Below are positions 8,101 through 16,662 of a stretch of 64,000 nucleotides of DNA, in pieces. The position numbers were made by a program, and so were the translations under genes. Within the stretch, counting starts at the first letter, position 1, and every line of letters begins with the position of its first letter. Below the pieces are notes generated by a model. That model was not told where the DNA came from. It saw only the letters and a list, made by a program, of their open reading frames with translations, and searched no databases. The DNA is from Gordonibacter sp. Marseille-P4307 (GTDB lineage Bacteria > Actinomycetota > Coriobacteriia > Coriobacteriales > Eggerthellaceae): assembly GCF_900604965.1 (NCBI RefSeq), contig NZ_UWPD01000001.1, forward strand, positions 248,001-312,000, read 5' to 3'.

Positions 8101-8805
8101 GCACGACAGCTCTCCCAAACGCTCGGCGGCTTCGACCGTCGAGAGCTTCGAGACGATGCGCTTGTCCGTCTCGGGAAGCGCGACCCACACCTCGGCAACC
8201 GCTTCCGCGCATTCTCCCAGGTAGGCGATCGCCTGGCGAACCGACAGCTTCGGGGTACGCAGCACCAGCGACGACACTCCGTCCTCGCAGGCGAGGGCTT
8301 CGTCCATCAGCTCGGAGACCAGGGCCGCGACGCCGAGATCGCCCGCACCGTATTCTTCGTGCGCAGAGCCGAGGGCCGCCGAGCCGAAACGATCCTCGGC
8401 ACGGCGCAGCGCCCCTTCAAGCGCCTCGCTCTTCAATCGAGCGACCAGGGGCTCGTCTGCCATCGAAAAGCACGGATCGATCCCCAGCTCCACCGCATGG
8501 GCCCGCAGCAGCCGAGCGCACATGCCGTGAATGGTCGATATCCACGCACCGTCTACCAAAAGGGCCTGGTCGATACAGCCGATGGCACGCAACTCGCTTT
8601 TGATGCGCGCTTTCAGCTCGCCGGCCGCCTTCGTGGTGAACGTGATGGCCAGCACCTCGTCGATGCTGTCGACGTATCCCGTTTTCACCGCATGCGCAAT
8701 GCGCTTCGTCAGAGTGAAGGTCTTTCCCGACCCCGCTCCGGCGGCCACAACCACCGGCTGATCGAGGATATCGACGCACTCCTGCTGTCCGGGCGTCAGT
8801 CCCAT
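5143..8805 (-). CDS. addA: AddA-like UvrD-family helicase/nuclease (double-strand break repair)
   Basis: A 1220-residue ATP-dependent helicase-nuclease acting at double-strand DNA ends. Superfamily 1 motifs are clear: Walker A AAGAGSGKT (residues 22-29), DEFQDTDRMQ (motif II), VGDWQQSIYRFRGAD (motif III), MTVHASKGLEFS (motif V) and LLYVGITRAKEAV (motif VI). The C-terminal 150 residues hold a RecB-type nuclease core (LEGAIDLL...LIVDYKTGG). The start at 8805 lies 5 bases after the stop of the partner gene; upstream in-frame ATGs at 8832 and 8856 lack a ribosome site. Size, domain order and the neighbouring nuclease support AddA. The actinobacterial AdnAB system is the alternative name. Confidence 0.9.
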   Translation of the reverse strand: MGLTPGQQECVDILDQPVVVAAGAGSGKTFTLTKRIAHAVKTGYVDSIDEVLAITFTTKAAGELKARIKSELRAIGCIDQALLVDGAWISTIHGMCARLLRAHAVELGIDPCFSMADEPLVARLKSEALEGALRRAEDRFGSAALGSAHEEYGAGDLGVAALVSELMDEALACEDGVSSLVLRTPKLSVRQAIAYLGECAEAVAEVWVALPETDKRIVSKLSTVEAAERLGELSCSSDPSLEEALSIARDVVRVPGNCGAKFKERALQVDADFAYAVQTARMLYASGFLSMFISIAKDACASFGHAKAERGVLDNNDLLVMAYRALVERPEIAARYEDRFKLVMIDEFQDTDRMQVAMIKRLAGPGARRLCTVGDWQQSIYRFRGADVSVYRDHLEKVRSDDGGRVIELADNFRSHADVLAFVDRVFEQPQVFGGRFMSLKAGRSERRVDRPLPTGEPRVAVDLFSTQARVTHGTEVTARLRARRIAERFAAYRKAGCAASDMVVLLGRMTRASVYADELRASGFNCVVAGGSVFSTSLEAVEVASLLDVLADSHDTQALYRVLTGTLFEVSTADLLDLATARRDGAVHPRRLDRGLSDLMANGKLEGADVSDRMENARYVLAAARSMLASRGVAEAVRFAFVESGLASRLQRRGGEGLASAGNMYKAIRIVEGLEASGAGAAEVSRLYRATVEGSRLAPGALSAQVGDFVRIMTVHASKGLEFSIVAISEMDEKRRSSSPLRSARLGGRVYLSLLARNDRLAVPHAADLAVASGDFFDADDDEDKLANLVEEGEDAVAACEAMVRLNDIGEAEEAKRLLYVGITRAKEAVVLSMKGTRTKDRPDGSPGAADPMSAVVPALSGPGGCFDPGVTTFSYRGSQPAVVVHQSVPEKEVALDEIFPPRDADGTDAGGDDFIVPVHEPFGLPSYGTFEWSRSGFFSYSSLAHGDDRIDAAAAVDAAVRYAVSVDGGAQTEDDGLPGAEQRASLGDADGEGAQSAHSGLSWSEGFLEPEDGRARVAVADPDRATDVGSAFHLLAQYAVDSRGDNRIEAPSSDRVRIQAVRFDLGRIEAARIEAALGRWARSDIAREVEAFGRVRSEVPFAYPIGLSDGSCAILEGAIDLLADDAVSERALIVDYKTGGRADESAEALVRKHALQALCYAFVVLGQGYNEVEAVFVRVEQPREGAPEAPQCVRYRFTCDDAEDLESVVRGLIEQASV

Positions 8806-8810
8806 ACGCT

Positions 8811-11516
8811 TCAAGCACCTCGTTTCGGGCATCGGGGAACCGGGCAGTACGAGCACGCATCCGCATGCAGCGGAGCGGGTTCGATATCGCCCGCCTCCAA
8901 ACGGGAAAGGGCCTCCTCCACGCGCGCCTCGGTTTCATCCATGAGCTCGGCGAACCCGAACGGTCCCGTCGCATCGCAGGAGAGCTTTTCGGGCTTCGGC
9001 AGGGGAAGGTCCGCACCGCCGATCACTGTAGGGTCGTACAGACCGGCAATGCCGCCGCCCGGCCCGCGACGGTAGCGCACGAACAGCGCACCCACCACGT
9101 TCAACCCCAACGCGCGCTTCACCGCCTGGGCGTACACAAGCGCCTGGACCTTGCAGACCCCCTCGTCGCGAGCGGCCTCGACGTTGTAGCGCGCCGAGAG
9201 CGACCCTTTGTAGTCTATGATCACCGCGTTTCCGCATCCATCAACGTCGATGCGATCGACGCGCCCGCGAATCGCGCGGCCCGCATACGCGACCGGAGGG
9301 TCCTGCGGAAGCTCGTACTCCAGGTAAGCGGGATGAAACCCGGGAAGCAGCACCGCTTCGACCTCGAGATACCCCTCGAGAAAACCCTTCAGTTCCTGCA
9401 AGCGCCGACGCTCGAAATGATCGAGAGCCACCAAGCGGCGACCGGGCTCGAGGGACGGCTGCAGATCGGCCAGCCTATCGGCTTCCTCGCGCATGATCTT
9501 CCGTGCGCGCTCGAGAGTGCCCTCGGTCACCTTCGGCGCCACTTCGCACTGGAACCGACGGTAGAAAGCCTCCAAGACGGCATGGGCAAAGGTGCCCTTC
9601 TCGGCCGGGCCGAACAGCTCGTCGGGAGACTCGAGGCGCAACCTCCGCTCGACGAACCACCGATAGGGGCATTCCAGGTACAACTCGATCTGAGAGGGGG
9701 ACGGGCACCATCGCGATCCCGGTTTTTCCAGATAGACGAACGGTGCCAAGCCGACGGGCACGAAACCCAGAGGATCGCCTCTCCCCAAGCGCTTCGCGAG
9801 GCCGCCTTCTTCCGAAGCCGGGCGCTCGTTTTCAAACAGCAGCTCTTCTCCGCGCTGAGAGGCAAGACCGTGCAGGCTGGACGGAAGCCGAAAGGCGTTT
9901 TTCACCTCGTCGATATCGGTGGGATCAGCGCGGTAGGCGTCGACGAACTCTTCCAGCACAACCGACGGATACGCTTCTGCGGCGTCCGCATCGTTGAGCG
10001 AACGCTCGACCGCGAAGATGCGGCGGGCAGCATGCTGAAGATGCGAGAATTCGCGACGCGCGCGGTCGAGGGGAGATTCGCAGGGAGGCATCCCCAGATC
10101 GGAGAGAACCAGCTGGGCCGCCGATGCGCGGTCGGACACCGACTGGGAGACGCTGTCCATATCGCACACCACCACAGCGTCGCACGATCCCGGCTCCAGG
10201 CGCGCCGCTTCTCGATGCTCGAGAAACCGCACGCTTCCCGGAAAGCCTTCCATCGGGCGCGACCGCGAAACGGAAACGCGCACCAACTCGAGGGCCCTCA
10301 TGCAGTCCCGCATATCGGCCCCGACCCGACGCGCCGCCGACGTAACCGATTGGAACGCATACGTAGCCGCGATCTGATCGGCTGCGAAATGCTCCCCCCT
10401 CCGACGCTGGCCTCGAATCCCATCGCGTATGAAATCCAGCAGAACGTCGGCATCCGCATCGAGCGCGATCTCTTCGAATCGTCCGAACAGCTCGCTTTCG
10501 GCGCGCAGCTCGGATAAAACCCGCTCCCTATCCGACAGGCGATCGGCCCTCAGCTGCGCATCGAGTTTCTGCGAACGCCATTCGGGGAACCCCAGCAGGG
10601 GATTTCCCACCACATCGACCACGCACGGCGCCCACGAGGCATCGTCGGACGACAGACGGTTGAGCCCCCTTATCGCAGAGCCGAACGACGATCTGAAAAA
10701 CGGCAGCCCGGCAGACGCGAACAGGGGCACGTTCAGCGCATCGACCAGCTTCTCGAACAGTCCGAGCGGATCGTTGCAGGCCACCACCACATCGCTTCCG
10801 CTCGGAAACGCACGCAGAGCATCCGCCAGCGCTCCAGCCTGAGCGTAGGCGCCCGAAGGGAACAGGAAGCGAAGCTCGACTCCCTCGGGAAGGCGCCCGA
10901 CCGCAGAACGGATCCCGCCCCCCTCGTCTCCGGCATGCGCCCCGTCAAGCTCGAGGCCGTCGCATTCCTCGACGAACCAGCGCTGCTGGGGGGTTATCGC
11001 CGCCCTTTCGGAGAAGCGCACGGTTTTCTTGCGGGGAAACACCCGATCCTGATGCTCGGCCAGAAACGAGAGCGCATCGCCCGGCTCGACGAGCCCGACC
11101 GATCCCAAGGCGCTGCGGTAGTCGGACAGAAGGGAGCTCACCCGGGCGAAGCGGGGAGAACGCCGCCCCAGCTCGGACATGCCCCGCTCGAACGCAGGGA
11201 TGCCGAAGCCCGTGGAAGCGAGCTCGGCAGCAAACTTCGCGTAGCCGTCCGACCACATCCCCATCTCGGGAGAAGCCGTCTGGCCTGTCACGGCCTCCCG
11301 TTCGCGACGCTCGCGCACGAGCCTGCCCAACAGCAGGCTGCGCTCGGCGCGACCGACCAGCTTCCGCTCGTCGCCGAACAGATCCCAAAGCGAGGAGACC
11401 CACGTACCCCAGGGAACAACCTCGACTCCGAACAGGGACGACCCCGCTTTCGCTTCTCGCTTGACGAACAGGTCCGCCTCGACGAACCCTTCGACGATCA
11501 CGATATCGGCCGACAT
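8811..11516 (-). CDS. addB: AddB-like PD-(D/E)XK nuclease with Fe-S cysteine cluster
   Basis: A protein of about 901 residues, the partner of the AddA-like helicase. The C-terminal third has a RecB/Cas4-type nuclease core (GRVDRIDVDG...AVIIDYKGS). One cysteine lies in LECPYRWFVERR and three lie at the very C-terminus (CSYCPVPRC), the four-cysteine pattern that binds a 4Fe-4S cluster in AddB and Cas4. The N-terminal part lacks a convincing Walker A, as expected for AddB-type subunits with a degenerate helicase. It is shorter than Bacillus AddB (about 1160). The start at 11516 follows AAGGGGG; a further upstream start at 11546 is possible. Confidence 0.85.
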   Translation of the reverse strand: MSADIVIVEGFVEADLFVKREAKAGSSLFGVEVVPWGTWVSSLWDLFGDERKLVGRAERSLLLGRLVRERREREAVTGQTASPEMGMWSDGYAKFAAELASTGFGIPAFERGMSELGRRSPRFARVSSLLSDYRSALGSVGLVEPGDALSFLAEHQDRVFPRKKTVRFSERAAITPQQRWFVEECDGLELDGAHAGDEGGGIRSAVGRLPEGVELRFLFPSGAYAQAGALADALRAFPSGSDVVVACNDPLGLFEKLVDALNVPLFASAGLPFFRSSFGSAIRGLNRLSSDDASWAPCVVDVVGNPLLGFPEWRSQKLDAQLRADRLSDRERVLSELRAESELFGRFEEIALDADADVLLDFIRDGIRGQRRRGEHFAADQIAATYAFQSVTSAARRVGADMRDCMRALELVRVSVSRSRPMEGFPGSVRFLEHREAARLEPGSCDAVVVCDMDSVSQSVSDRASAAQLVLSDLGMPPCESPLDRARREFSHLQHAARRIFAVERSLNDADAAEAYPSVVLEEFVDAYRADPTDIDEVKNAFRLPSSLHGLASQRGEELLFENERPASEEGGLAKRLGRGDPLGFVPVGLAPFVYLEKPGSRWCPSPSQIELYLECPYRWFVERRLRLESPDELFGPAEKGTFAHAVLEAFYRRFQCEVAPKVTEGTLERARKIMREEADRLADLQPSLEPGRRLVALDHFERRRLQELKGFLEGYLEVEAVLLPGFHPAYLEYELPQDPPVAYAGRAIRGRVDRIDVDGCGNAVIIDYKGSLSARYNVEAARDEGVCKVQALVYAQAVKRALGLNVVGALFVRYRRGPGGGIAGLYDPTVIGGADLPLPKPEKLSCDATGPFGFAELMDETEARVEEALSRLEAGDIEPAPLHADACSYCPVPRCPKRGA

Positions 11517-11676
11517 GATGGACAACCCCCTTACGAATGCTCGCACGCGATTGTACCCCGCAAGCTCGCCCCGAGGCAGGACCCCGATGGCAGAAACCCC
11601 CGCGAATCCGTGGATAATATCCGATACATCAAGTATTATTTATGCACGTTACATTCCTGCGACCAAAGGATCTCCT

Positions 11677-12726
11677 ATGAAGTGCCCTCAGTGTGGTTCG
11701 GAATGCCCGAATAGCGCCCTTTTCTGCACCGAGTGCGGCACGGCGCTGCCCGCAGCGCCCGTCGATGACTCCCAGCCGATGAGTGCGCCCCAACCCGCAG
11801 AAACGCAACCCGAACCCGAGGCGCCCGCGCAGCCCGCTGCCGCACCTCAACCGGCCGCACCGGTCGCGCAGCCCGTCGCAGCCCCGCCGCAACCCGTAGA
11901 CGCCGCGCACCAGCAGGCCTCTCCTCCCACGGGGCAGCCGCAGGCGCCCTACGGACAGCCCATCTACGAACAGGCTTCCAATACCCCCTGGTACGGCAAG
12001 ACCTGGGTCGTCGTGCTGTTCCTCCTGTTCTTCTGGCCGATCGGCGTCGTGCTCATGTGGCTGAAGTCCTGCAGATGGTCCAAAGTCGCCAAAATCGTGA
12101 TCTCCGCCATCGTCGGCATCAGCGTTATATGCTATATCTCCCTGGGTGTCACGATGTTCAGCTCGCTCTCATCGCTGGGGCAGTCGTCCGGCAATACCAG
12201 ACTCGATCCCGCCATCACCGCGCCCAGCACGCCGAAAGACGATTCGCGCAATAATGCGCCCGCTCCTTCTGCAGGAGCCCTTGACAGCAGCCGATTGAAA
12301 GACGCGAAGGGCAACCCCACGGTCTACGCCCTGATCAACATCGACGGCTCCGACCTCGACCCTCTTCTCCAGTCCTGCGACCTGCGGTTCGACAAGCAGT
12401 GGGAGGGATGGATCGGCGAAGACATGTCGCGCACCGTCGACCTGTACGACTCCAGCACCAACGACGTTTCCTTGGACACGATCGGAACCCTGTCGTCCAC
12501 CGAGCTGCTTCAGCGCGGAGACTTCTTTGTGACCTGCGGAGAGTCCTACGATTCGATCGACTCGTTTGCAAGCTCGGTCGTCAACACGGATTCCCAGAAG
12601 ATCTCGTACCGTAGCGACGGCGAATCGACGATCATCTACGAGGTAACCGACCTGGACGGGAACAAATACAGCGTGCTGGTATCCGAATCGCTTGGCAGCT
12701 ATAGCTATATGATCACGCAAGACTAG
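11677..12726 (+). CDS. zinc-ribbon membrane protein of unknown function
   Basis: A 349-residue protein. It begins with a zinc ribbon (CPQCG at residues 3-7, CTECG near 17-21). A Pro/Ala/Gln-rich linker of about 80 residues follows, then two hydrophobic segments (about residues 108-127 and 136-160), and a soluble C-terminal domain of about 170 residues rich in Asp and Ser. Zinc-ribbon plus low-complexity linker plus membrane anchor is common in actinobacteria and firmicutes, but the output domain is not recognised. The ATG at 11677 has AAAGGA. It is divergent from the addBA-like operon. Confidence 0.8.
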   Translation: MKCPQCGSECPNSALFCTECGTALPAAPVDDSQPMSAPQPAETQPEPEAPAQPAAAPQPAAPVAQPVAAPPQPVDAAHQQASPPTGQPQAPYGQPIYEQASNTPWYGKTWVVVLFLLFFWPIGVVLMWLKSCRWSKVAKIVISAIVGISVICYISLGVTMFSSLSSLGQSSGNTRLDPAITAPSTPKDDSRNNAPAPSAGALDSSRLKDAKGNPTVYALINIDGSDLDPLLQSCDLRFDKQWEGWIGEDMSRTVDLYDSSTNDVSLDTIGTLSSTELLQRGDFFVTCGESYDSIDSFASSVVNTDSQKISYRSDGESTIIYEVTDLDGNKYSVLVSESLGSYSYMITQD

Positions 12727-12754
12727 GTACGCCGATCGACCGGAGCTTTTCTGT

Positions 12755-12811
12755 GGGCCGGCGGGAGATTTTGCTAACGACGTGTTTCGAAGCGATTTCT
12801 CCCGTCGGCCC
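12755..12811 (+). terminator. imperfect hairpin after the zinc-ribbon gene
   Basis: Arms of 14 bases (12755-12768 and 12798-12811, GGGCCGGCGGGAGA paired with one G-T wobble) enclose a 29-base loop. GTCTTTCGTTCT follows, a weak T-rich tail. It is placed 28 bases after the stop codon. Confidence 0.45.
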
Positions 12812-12825
12812 GTCTTTCGTTCTGC

Positions 12826-12831
12826 TATAGT
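12826..12831 (+). promoter_or_regulatory. -10 box (TATAGT) in front of the leader ORF
   Basis: TATAGT ends 8 bases before the ATG of a 32-residue reading frame. This spacing would give a transcript that starts at or within a couple of bases of the ATG. No clear -35 element is seen. Confidence 0.45.
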
Positions 12832-12839
12832 TCCGCGCC

Positions 12840-12938
12840 ATGAGCATTTCGACGACATACGCATCTTCGACCCGCACCTCCCGGGTGCGAACCGATGCGG
12901 CTCTCGTCTCTTTCCCTTATTCCTACCGATACCTGTAG
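12840..12938 (+). CDS. putative leader peptide (32 aa) upstream of the symporter
   Basis: ATG to TAG, 32 codons, with no Shine-Dalgarno but a -10-like TATAGT directly in front, so it may be read from a leaderless transcript. The first half is rich in Ser, Thr and Arg (S-T-R-T-S-R-V-R). The end is strikingly aromatic: FPYSYRYL then stop, with one Phe and three Tyr in eight codons. It is followed at once by a nested stem-loop (12939-12991) and then by the sodium:solute symporter gene 115 bases on. This layout fits ribosome-mediated attenuation responding to an aromatic amino acid. Chance is possible, since only one sequence is seen. Confidence 0.4.
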   Translation: MSISTTYASSTRTSRVRTDAALVSFPYSYRYL

Positions 12939-12991
12939 CACACGGGCGCAGTCCCTGTACGCTGCGCTGTCCGCGCGGCAACAACCGTGTG
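12939..12991 (+). promoter_or_regulatory. nested stem-loop directly after the leader ORF
   Basis: CACACGG (12939-12945) pairs with CCGTGTG (12985-12991); inside it CGCAG (12947-12951) pairs with CTGCG (12962-12966). The structure starts on the base after the leader stop codon, where ribosome position could influence folding. Confidence 0.4.
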
Positions 12992-13053
12992 CGCCTCCGG
13001 CCCGTCTGTTTCGGCAACCGTTTCACCAACGGCAGTATCGATAGGAACCACCC

Positions 13054-14562
13054 ATGATAAAAATACTGATGGTGCTCGTTTTCTTGGCTTCAGCCATCGG
13101 CATCGGCTTCGCTACGCGCGCAACATCGCGCAGCATCGACGGGTTCGTGCTGGGCGGACGCAACGTCGGCCCGTGGATGTCGGCGTTCGCATTCGGCACC
13201 AGCTACTTCTCCGCCGTCATCTTCGTCGGATACGCCGGGCAGTTCGGATGGAAATACGGTCTGGCAGCCACCTGGATCGGTGTGGGAAACGCACTGTTGG
13301 GAAGCCTGCTTGCCTGGTGGGTGCTGGGTCCGAAGACCCGCAAAGCGACCCGCGAGCTCGATGCGGCCACCATGCCCGAATTCTTCGGCAAGCGCTTCGG
13401 ATCCAACGCCCTGCGCATCGCATCGGCAGCCATCATCTTCGTGTTCCTCGTCCCTTACACGGCCAGCATCTACAACGGGCTCTCACGCCTATTCGGCATG
13501 GCCTTCGGCGTGCCCTACGAGGCATGCGTCGTCATCATGGCTATCGCCACCTGCGCCTACGTGGTGCTAGGAGGATACATGGCCACCGTGGTGAACGATT
13601 TCGTCCAGGGCCTCGTCATGCTGTTCGGCATCGCGGCCGTCATCGTGGGCGTACTTGACGGCCAGGGCGGAATCGCGCAGGCGGTGCAGAGCCTCGCGGA
13701 GGTATCCGACCCCTCCACTTCCCTTGTCGCCCCCTTCGCCAGCCTCTTCGGCCCCGATCTGCCCAACTTGCTGGGCGTCGTGGTGCTCACCAGCCTGGGA
13801 ACCTGGGGGCTGCCCCAGATGATCCAGAAGTTCTACGCCATCAAAACCGACTCGGCCGTTCAGAAGGGCGCGATCATCTCGACCCTGTTCGCCCTCGTGG
13901 TTGCCGGGGGAAGCTACTTTCTAGGAGGGTTCGGACGTCTCTACGGCGACCAGATCGAACGCGGGGCCAACGGATCTCCCGTCTACGACAGCATCGTTCC
14001 CACCATGCTGTCGGGCCTTCCCGACATCCTCATCGGACTGGTTATCGTGCTGGTGCTGTCCGCTTCGATGAGCACGCTGTCCTCGCTGGTTCTCACCTCG
14101 TCGTCAACACTCACCCTCGATCTGATCGATCGCAACCTCGTCGATTTCAAGACGCCCGAGCGCAAGGTGGCGTGCATGCGCGCGCTTCTGGCGGTGTTCG
14201 TAGCCGTATCCGCTGCAATCGCGCTCGTGCAGCACACGTCCTCGGTCACGTTCATCGCCCAGCTGATGTCTATCTCCTGGGGTGCGCTGGCCGGATCGTT
14301 CCTCGGCCCGTTTTTCTGGGGACTCTATGCGAAGCGCGTGTCGCGGGCGGCGGTATGGACCAGCTTCGTCGTCGGGGTTGGCCTCACTGTCGGGAACATG
14401 ATCCTCGGATCCTTCGGAATGCCGGTCTTCGCCTCGGCCATCAACTGCGGCGCAGCGGCCATGGTGCTCTCGCTGATATCGGTTCCGCTGGTCAGTCGCT
14501 TCACGAAGCCAGCCGACCCGGCAGCGCCCGCGCAGAATCGGCAAGACGCTCCGACGGCCTAG
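13054..14562 (+). CDS. sodium:solute symporter (SSS family)
   Basis: A 502-residue polytopic membrane protein, about 13 hydrophobic helices, matching the SSS/PutP family. It has a GFVLGGRNVGPWMSAFAFG region after helix 1 and a GGYMATVVNDFVQGLVML segment, the conserved SSS signature region. It imports a solute with sodium; the substrate (amino acid, sugar or organic acid) cannot be read from the sequence. The ATG at 13054 is preceded by TAGGA. The 327-base leader region upstream contains a putative terminator, a leader peptide and a stem-loop, which suggests regulation of transcription elongation. Confidence 0.9.
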   Translation: MIKILMVLVFLASAIGIGFATRATSRSIDGFVLGGRNVGPWMSAFAFGTSYFSAVIFVGYAGQFGWKYGLAATWIGVGNALLGSLLAWWVLGPKTRKATRELDAATMPEFFGKRFGSNALRIASAAIIFVFLVPYTASIYNGLSRLFGMAFGVPYEACVVIMAIATCAYVVLGGYMATVVNDFVQGLVMLFGIAAVIVGVLDGQGGIAQAVQSLAEVSDPSTSLVAPFASLFGPDLPNLLGVVVLTSLGTWGLPQMIQKFYAIKTDSAVQKGAIISTLFALVVAGGSYFLGGFGRLYGDQIERGANGSPVYDSIVPTMLSGLPDILIGLVIVLVLSASMSTLSSLVLTSSSTLTLDLIDRNLVDFKTPERKVACMRALLAVFVAVSAAIALVQHTSSVTFIAQLMSISWGALAGSFLGPFFWGLYAKRVSRAAVWTSFVVGVGLTVGNMILGSFGMPVFASAINCGAAAMVLSLISVPLVSRFTKPADPAAPAQNRQDAPTA

Positions 14563-14582
14563 TCCCTATCGATCCGCGCATC

Positions 14583-14612
14583 GCGGGGCTCCGCGCGCAA
14601 GCACAGCCCCGC
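14583..14612. terminator. hairpin between convergent genes
   Basis: GCGGGGCT (14583-14590) pairs perfectly with AGCCCCGC (14605-14612). It lies in the 57-base gap between the convergent symporter and alpha-galactosidase genes. No T-run is present, so its efficiency is uncertain. Confidence 0.5.
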
Positions 14613-14619
14613 ATCTCCA

Positions 14620-16221
14620 TTACCGAGCCCGCCCCCGTCGGGCGCGAATCGCTTGGAACGCGCCTTCGAACGCAGCCTTCTGCCGGGCGTTCCATGCACC
14701 CATATCGTCCGAGGTGAAAAGGACGCTTCCCAACGAAGAGGCCTCGATCGCCCGCGCCCGTCGTTCGGCGGAAAGCTTCGTATCGCCACTCAGCGTAACG
14801 ACATCGGGATCGATCCCGAAGGCTCGGCCGTCAAGAGCGCAGCGACCCCGCGTAGAGGCGATGTTGTTCTTCGCGCTGGCGCGTTCGCGGTGCAGCAAGC
14901 GCATATGCAAAAGGCCATCCCAGCCCGGCCTCACATCGCATCCCACACGCACGTAATCCAGCACGCCGAAGGCCGAGGACAGCGGAACGCCGCCACCCAC
15001 AACGACACACGCCTCGCCTGCCGCCTCGCGCAGAAGGCCCAGCGCGTCGGCCATCAACTGCCCGCGGTTCATCCCATCGTGTGGAAACATGCATGCAGCG
15101 TAGAGAAAATCGGCCTTCAGGAGGGAGAAGCCCCAAACGCCCGTCATGGTGGAAACGCAGCGGCGCACGTAATCGCGCACCCCGGGATGCCGGGTGTTCA
15201 GTGCAAGCATCCCTCCCCAATGCGGAGCGACGGTTACCCTCCGCCCGCGATCGTCGCGCAAAAGCCAATCGGGATGCTCTGCCGCCACGCGCGATGCCGC
15301 CGAACACGCGAACGGGGCGATCCACAGACCGGGTTCGAGGCCCTGCGCCCTGATCCGGTCGGCCAGCTTGTCCAAACCAGAGGGGAACCGCGTGCGATCG
15401 ACCTCCATCCAATCCCCCGCGCAGCAGTACCCGGCGTCCAACCGAAACACGCGCCGTGCCCCCTTCATCGGATGATCGGCGAAAAACGCTGCCGCGCCCT
15501 TCAGGTCGTCCAGCAGACCGCGTTCGTCCACGCGATCGAAGCGACGATACCAACTGGTATAGCCCACCAGCGCAAGATTGTCGCGGGCAACACATCCAAC
15601 CAGGTCGAACCAACGATCGTACACCTCATCGGCAGAGCCCGACACCACGCAGTAACGCGCCAGCGAAACGCGCTCGCCCGCCGCGATCATACGTTCGGGC
15701 ACCTCGGTGTCAGCCGTCACCACTCCCCCGAATGCATCGGTTCTGAACAGGGTGAACCCCTGGCTCTCGTCCAGCGAGGCAAGAAGAAGGCAGCGATCAC
15801 CCCGCCGAAGCACCGCATAGGAGAACGCATGCATCTCGCCCGCGCGGCCCGTGTACTCCACGAAGCGGTAATCGCCCATCCCGTCCAACGCGCAGCGTCT
15901 CTTCACGAATTCGGGAACGCGGTTCAGTCCGCGCATCTTATCCCACACGGAACGCTCGGCCGTATCGGTCCAGCTCTGATAGCCATTCAGCAGCACGCGT
16001 TCGTCATCTGCGTACTGGTGGCGAAACCCGATCGAGCAGGCGGCCATCGTCAGATCGACGTTGGGCGTGATAGCCAGCTCCAGCACTTCGCCGTCGAACG
16101 ACGCTTCGATCCGCGCCTCCCCCGAATCGAACGACTCGAACGGAACCTGGCGCACGTCGAGGCCCTCGCCGGTCGCCAGGCGATAGCGTATCCAGCAAAA
16201 CGCCGGGGACAGCTCCATCAT
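14620..16221 (-). CDS. GH36-type alpha-galactosidase
   Basis: A 533-residue glycoside hydrolase of the melibiase/GH36-GH27 clan D type. The N-terminal beta-rich region contains NGYQSW. The TIM barrel carries FRLDAGYC, GLWIAPFACS, the nucleophile motif LKADFLYA (Asp371) and the acid/base motif RVGCDVRPG (Asp429). The expected activity is cleavage of terminal alpha-galactosides (melibiose, raffinose-type sugars). It is shorter than classical GH36 enzymes (about 700), lacking part of the N-terminal and C-terminal sandwich domains. No signal peptide is seen, so it should be cytoplasmic. ATG-ATG start with GAGGG upstream. Confidence 0.85.
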   Translation of the reverse strand: MMELSPAFCWIRYRLATGEGLDVRQVPFESFDSGEARIEASFDGEVLELAITPNVDLTMAACSIGFRHQYADDERVLLNGYQSWTDTAERSVWDKMRGLNRVPEFVKRRCALDGMGDYRFVEYTGRAGEMHAFSYAVLRRGDRCLLLASLDESQGFTLFRTDAFGGVVTADTEVPERMIAAGERVSLARYCVVSGSADEVYDRWFDLVGCVARDNLALVGYTSWYRRFDRVDERGLLDDLKGAAAFFADHPMKGARRVFRLDAGYCCAGDWMEVDRTRFPSGLDKLADRIRAQGLEPGLWIAPFACSAASRVAAEHPDWLLRDDRGRRVTVAPHWGGMLALNTRHPGVRDYVRRCVSTMTGVWGFSLLKADFLYAACMFPHDGMNRGQLMADALGLLREAAGEACVVVGGGVPLSSAFGVLDYVRVGCDVRPGWDGLLHMRLLHRERASAKNNIASTRGRCALDGRAFGIDPDVVTLSGDTKLSAERRARAIEASSLGSVLFTSDDMGAWNARQKAAFEGAFQAIRARRGRAR

Positions 16222-16430
16222 GCGACTTCACCCTCGCCCCGCGCAGCACCCCCGATAGATCCGAACGCGCACCGTCCGCTGTACGACATACCCACCAAGC
16301 CTTCCACTGACCGCTCTGATTCTATGTTCCGAGAGCAGAGCATACCGCAAAGCATTCCGCATCAAGCGCAATCGGAAGAAAAGATACGGGGGCGATACGC
16401 GCAACGCCGTCGGACTGGCGAAAAAGCCCC

Positions 16431-16459
16431 TTGCACGCGCAGCGCGCCCGAACTAGAAT
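16431..16459 (+). promoter_or_regulatory. promoter of the riboflavin uptake operon
   Basis: TTGCAC (16431-16436), 17-base spacer, TAGAAT (16454-16459). Initiation near 16466 would start the RNA about 10 bases before the FMN riboswitch. The rest of 16222-16430 shows no gene. Confidence 0.7.
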
Positions 16460-16476
16460 TCGTCCCATGAATTCTG

Positions 16477-16622
16477 TTTCAGGGCGAGGTGAAAATCCTC
16501 ACTGGCGGTAATCGGAGCCGGCGGTCAAGCCGCGCCCCCCGAGAGTCCGCGAACCCTGCGCTTCGCAGGGCCGATCCGGTGGAATTCCGGAACCAACGGT
16601 TACAGTCCGGATGGAAGAGGCA
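16477..16622 (+). promoter_or_regulatory. FMN riboswitch (RFN element)
   Basis: The conserved RFN blocks occur in order: TTTCAGGGCGAGGTGAAA, then TCCTCACTGGCGGTAATC, GCGGTCAAGCCGC, GAGTCCGCGA, a variable stem (CCCTGCG/CGCAGGG), GATCCGGTGGAATTCCGGAA, and CAACGGTTACAGTCCGGATG. This aptamer binds flavin mononucleotide. It is followed by a terminator hairpin and then by the riboflavin transporter gene, so binding of FMN should switch off uptake. Confidence 0.97.
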
Positions 16623-16662
16623 GAAATCGCACGCGATCGCACTATATTCGCATGTGGTTACG

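Noticed and set aside
12782-13057. 91-codon frame before the symporter
   Set aside because: It runs through the terminator, leader and hairpin, has no ribosome site and overlaps the symporter start; the leader ORF explains the region better.
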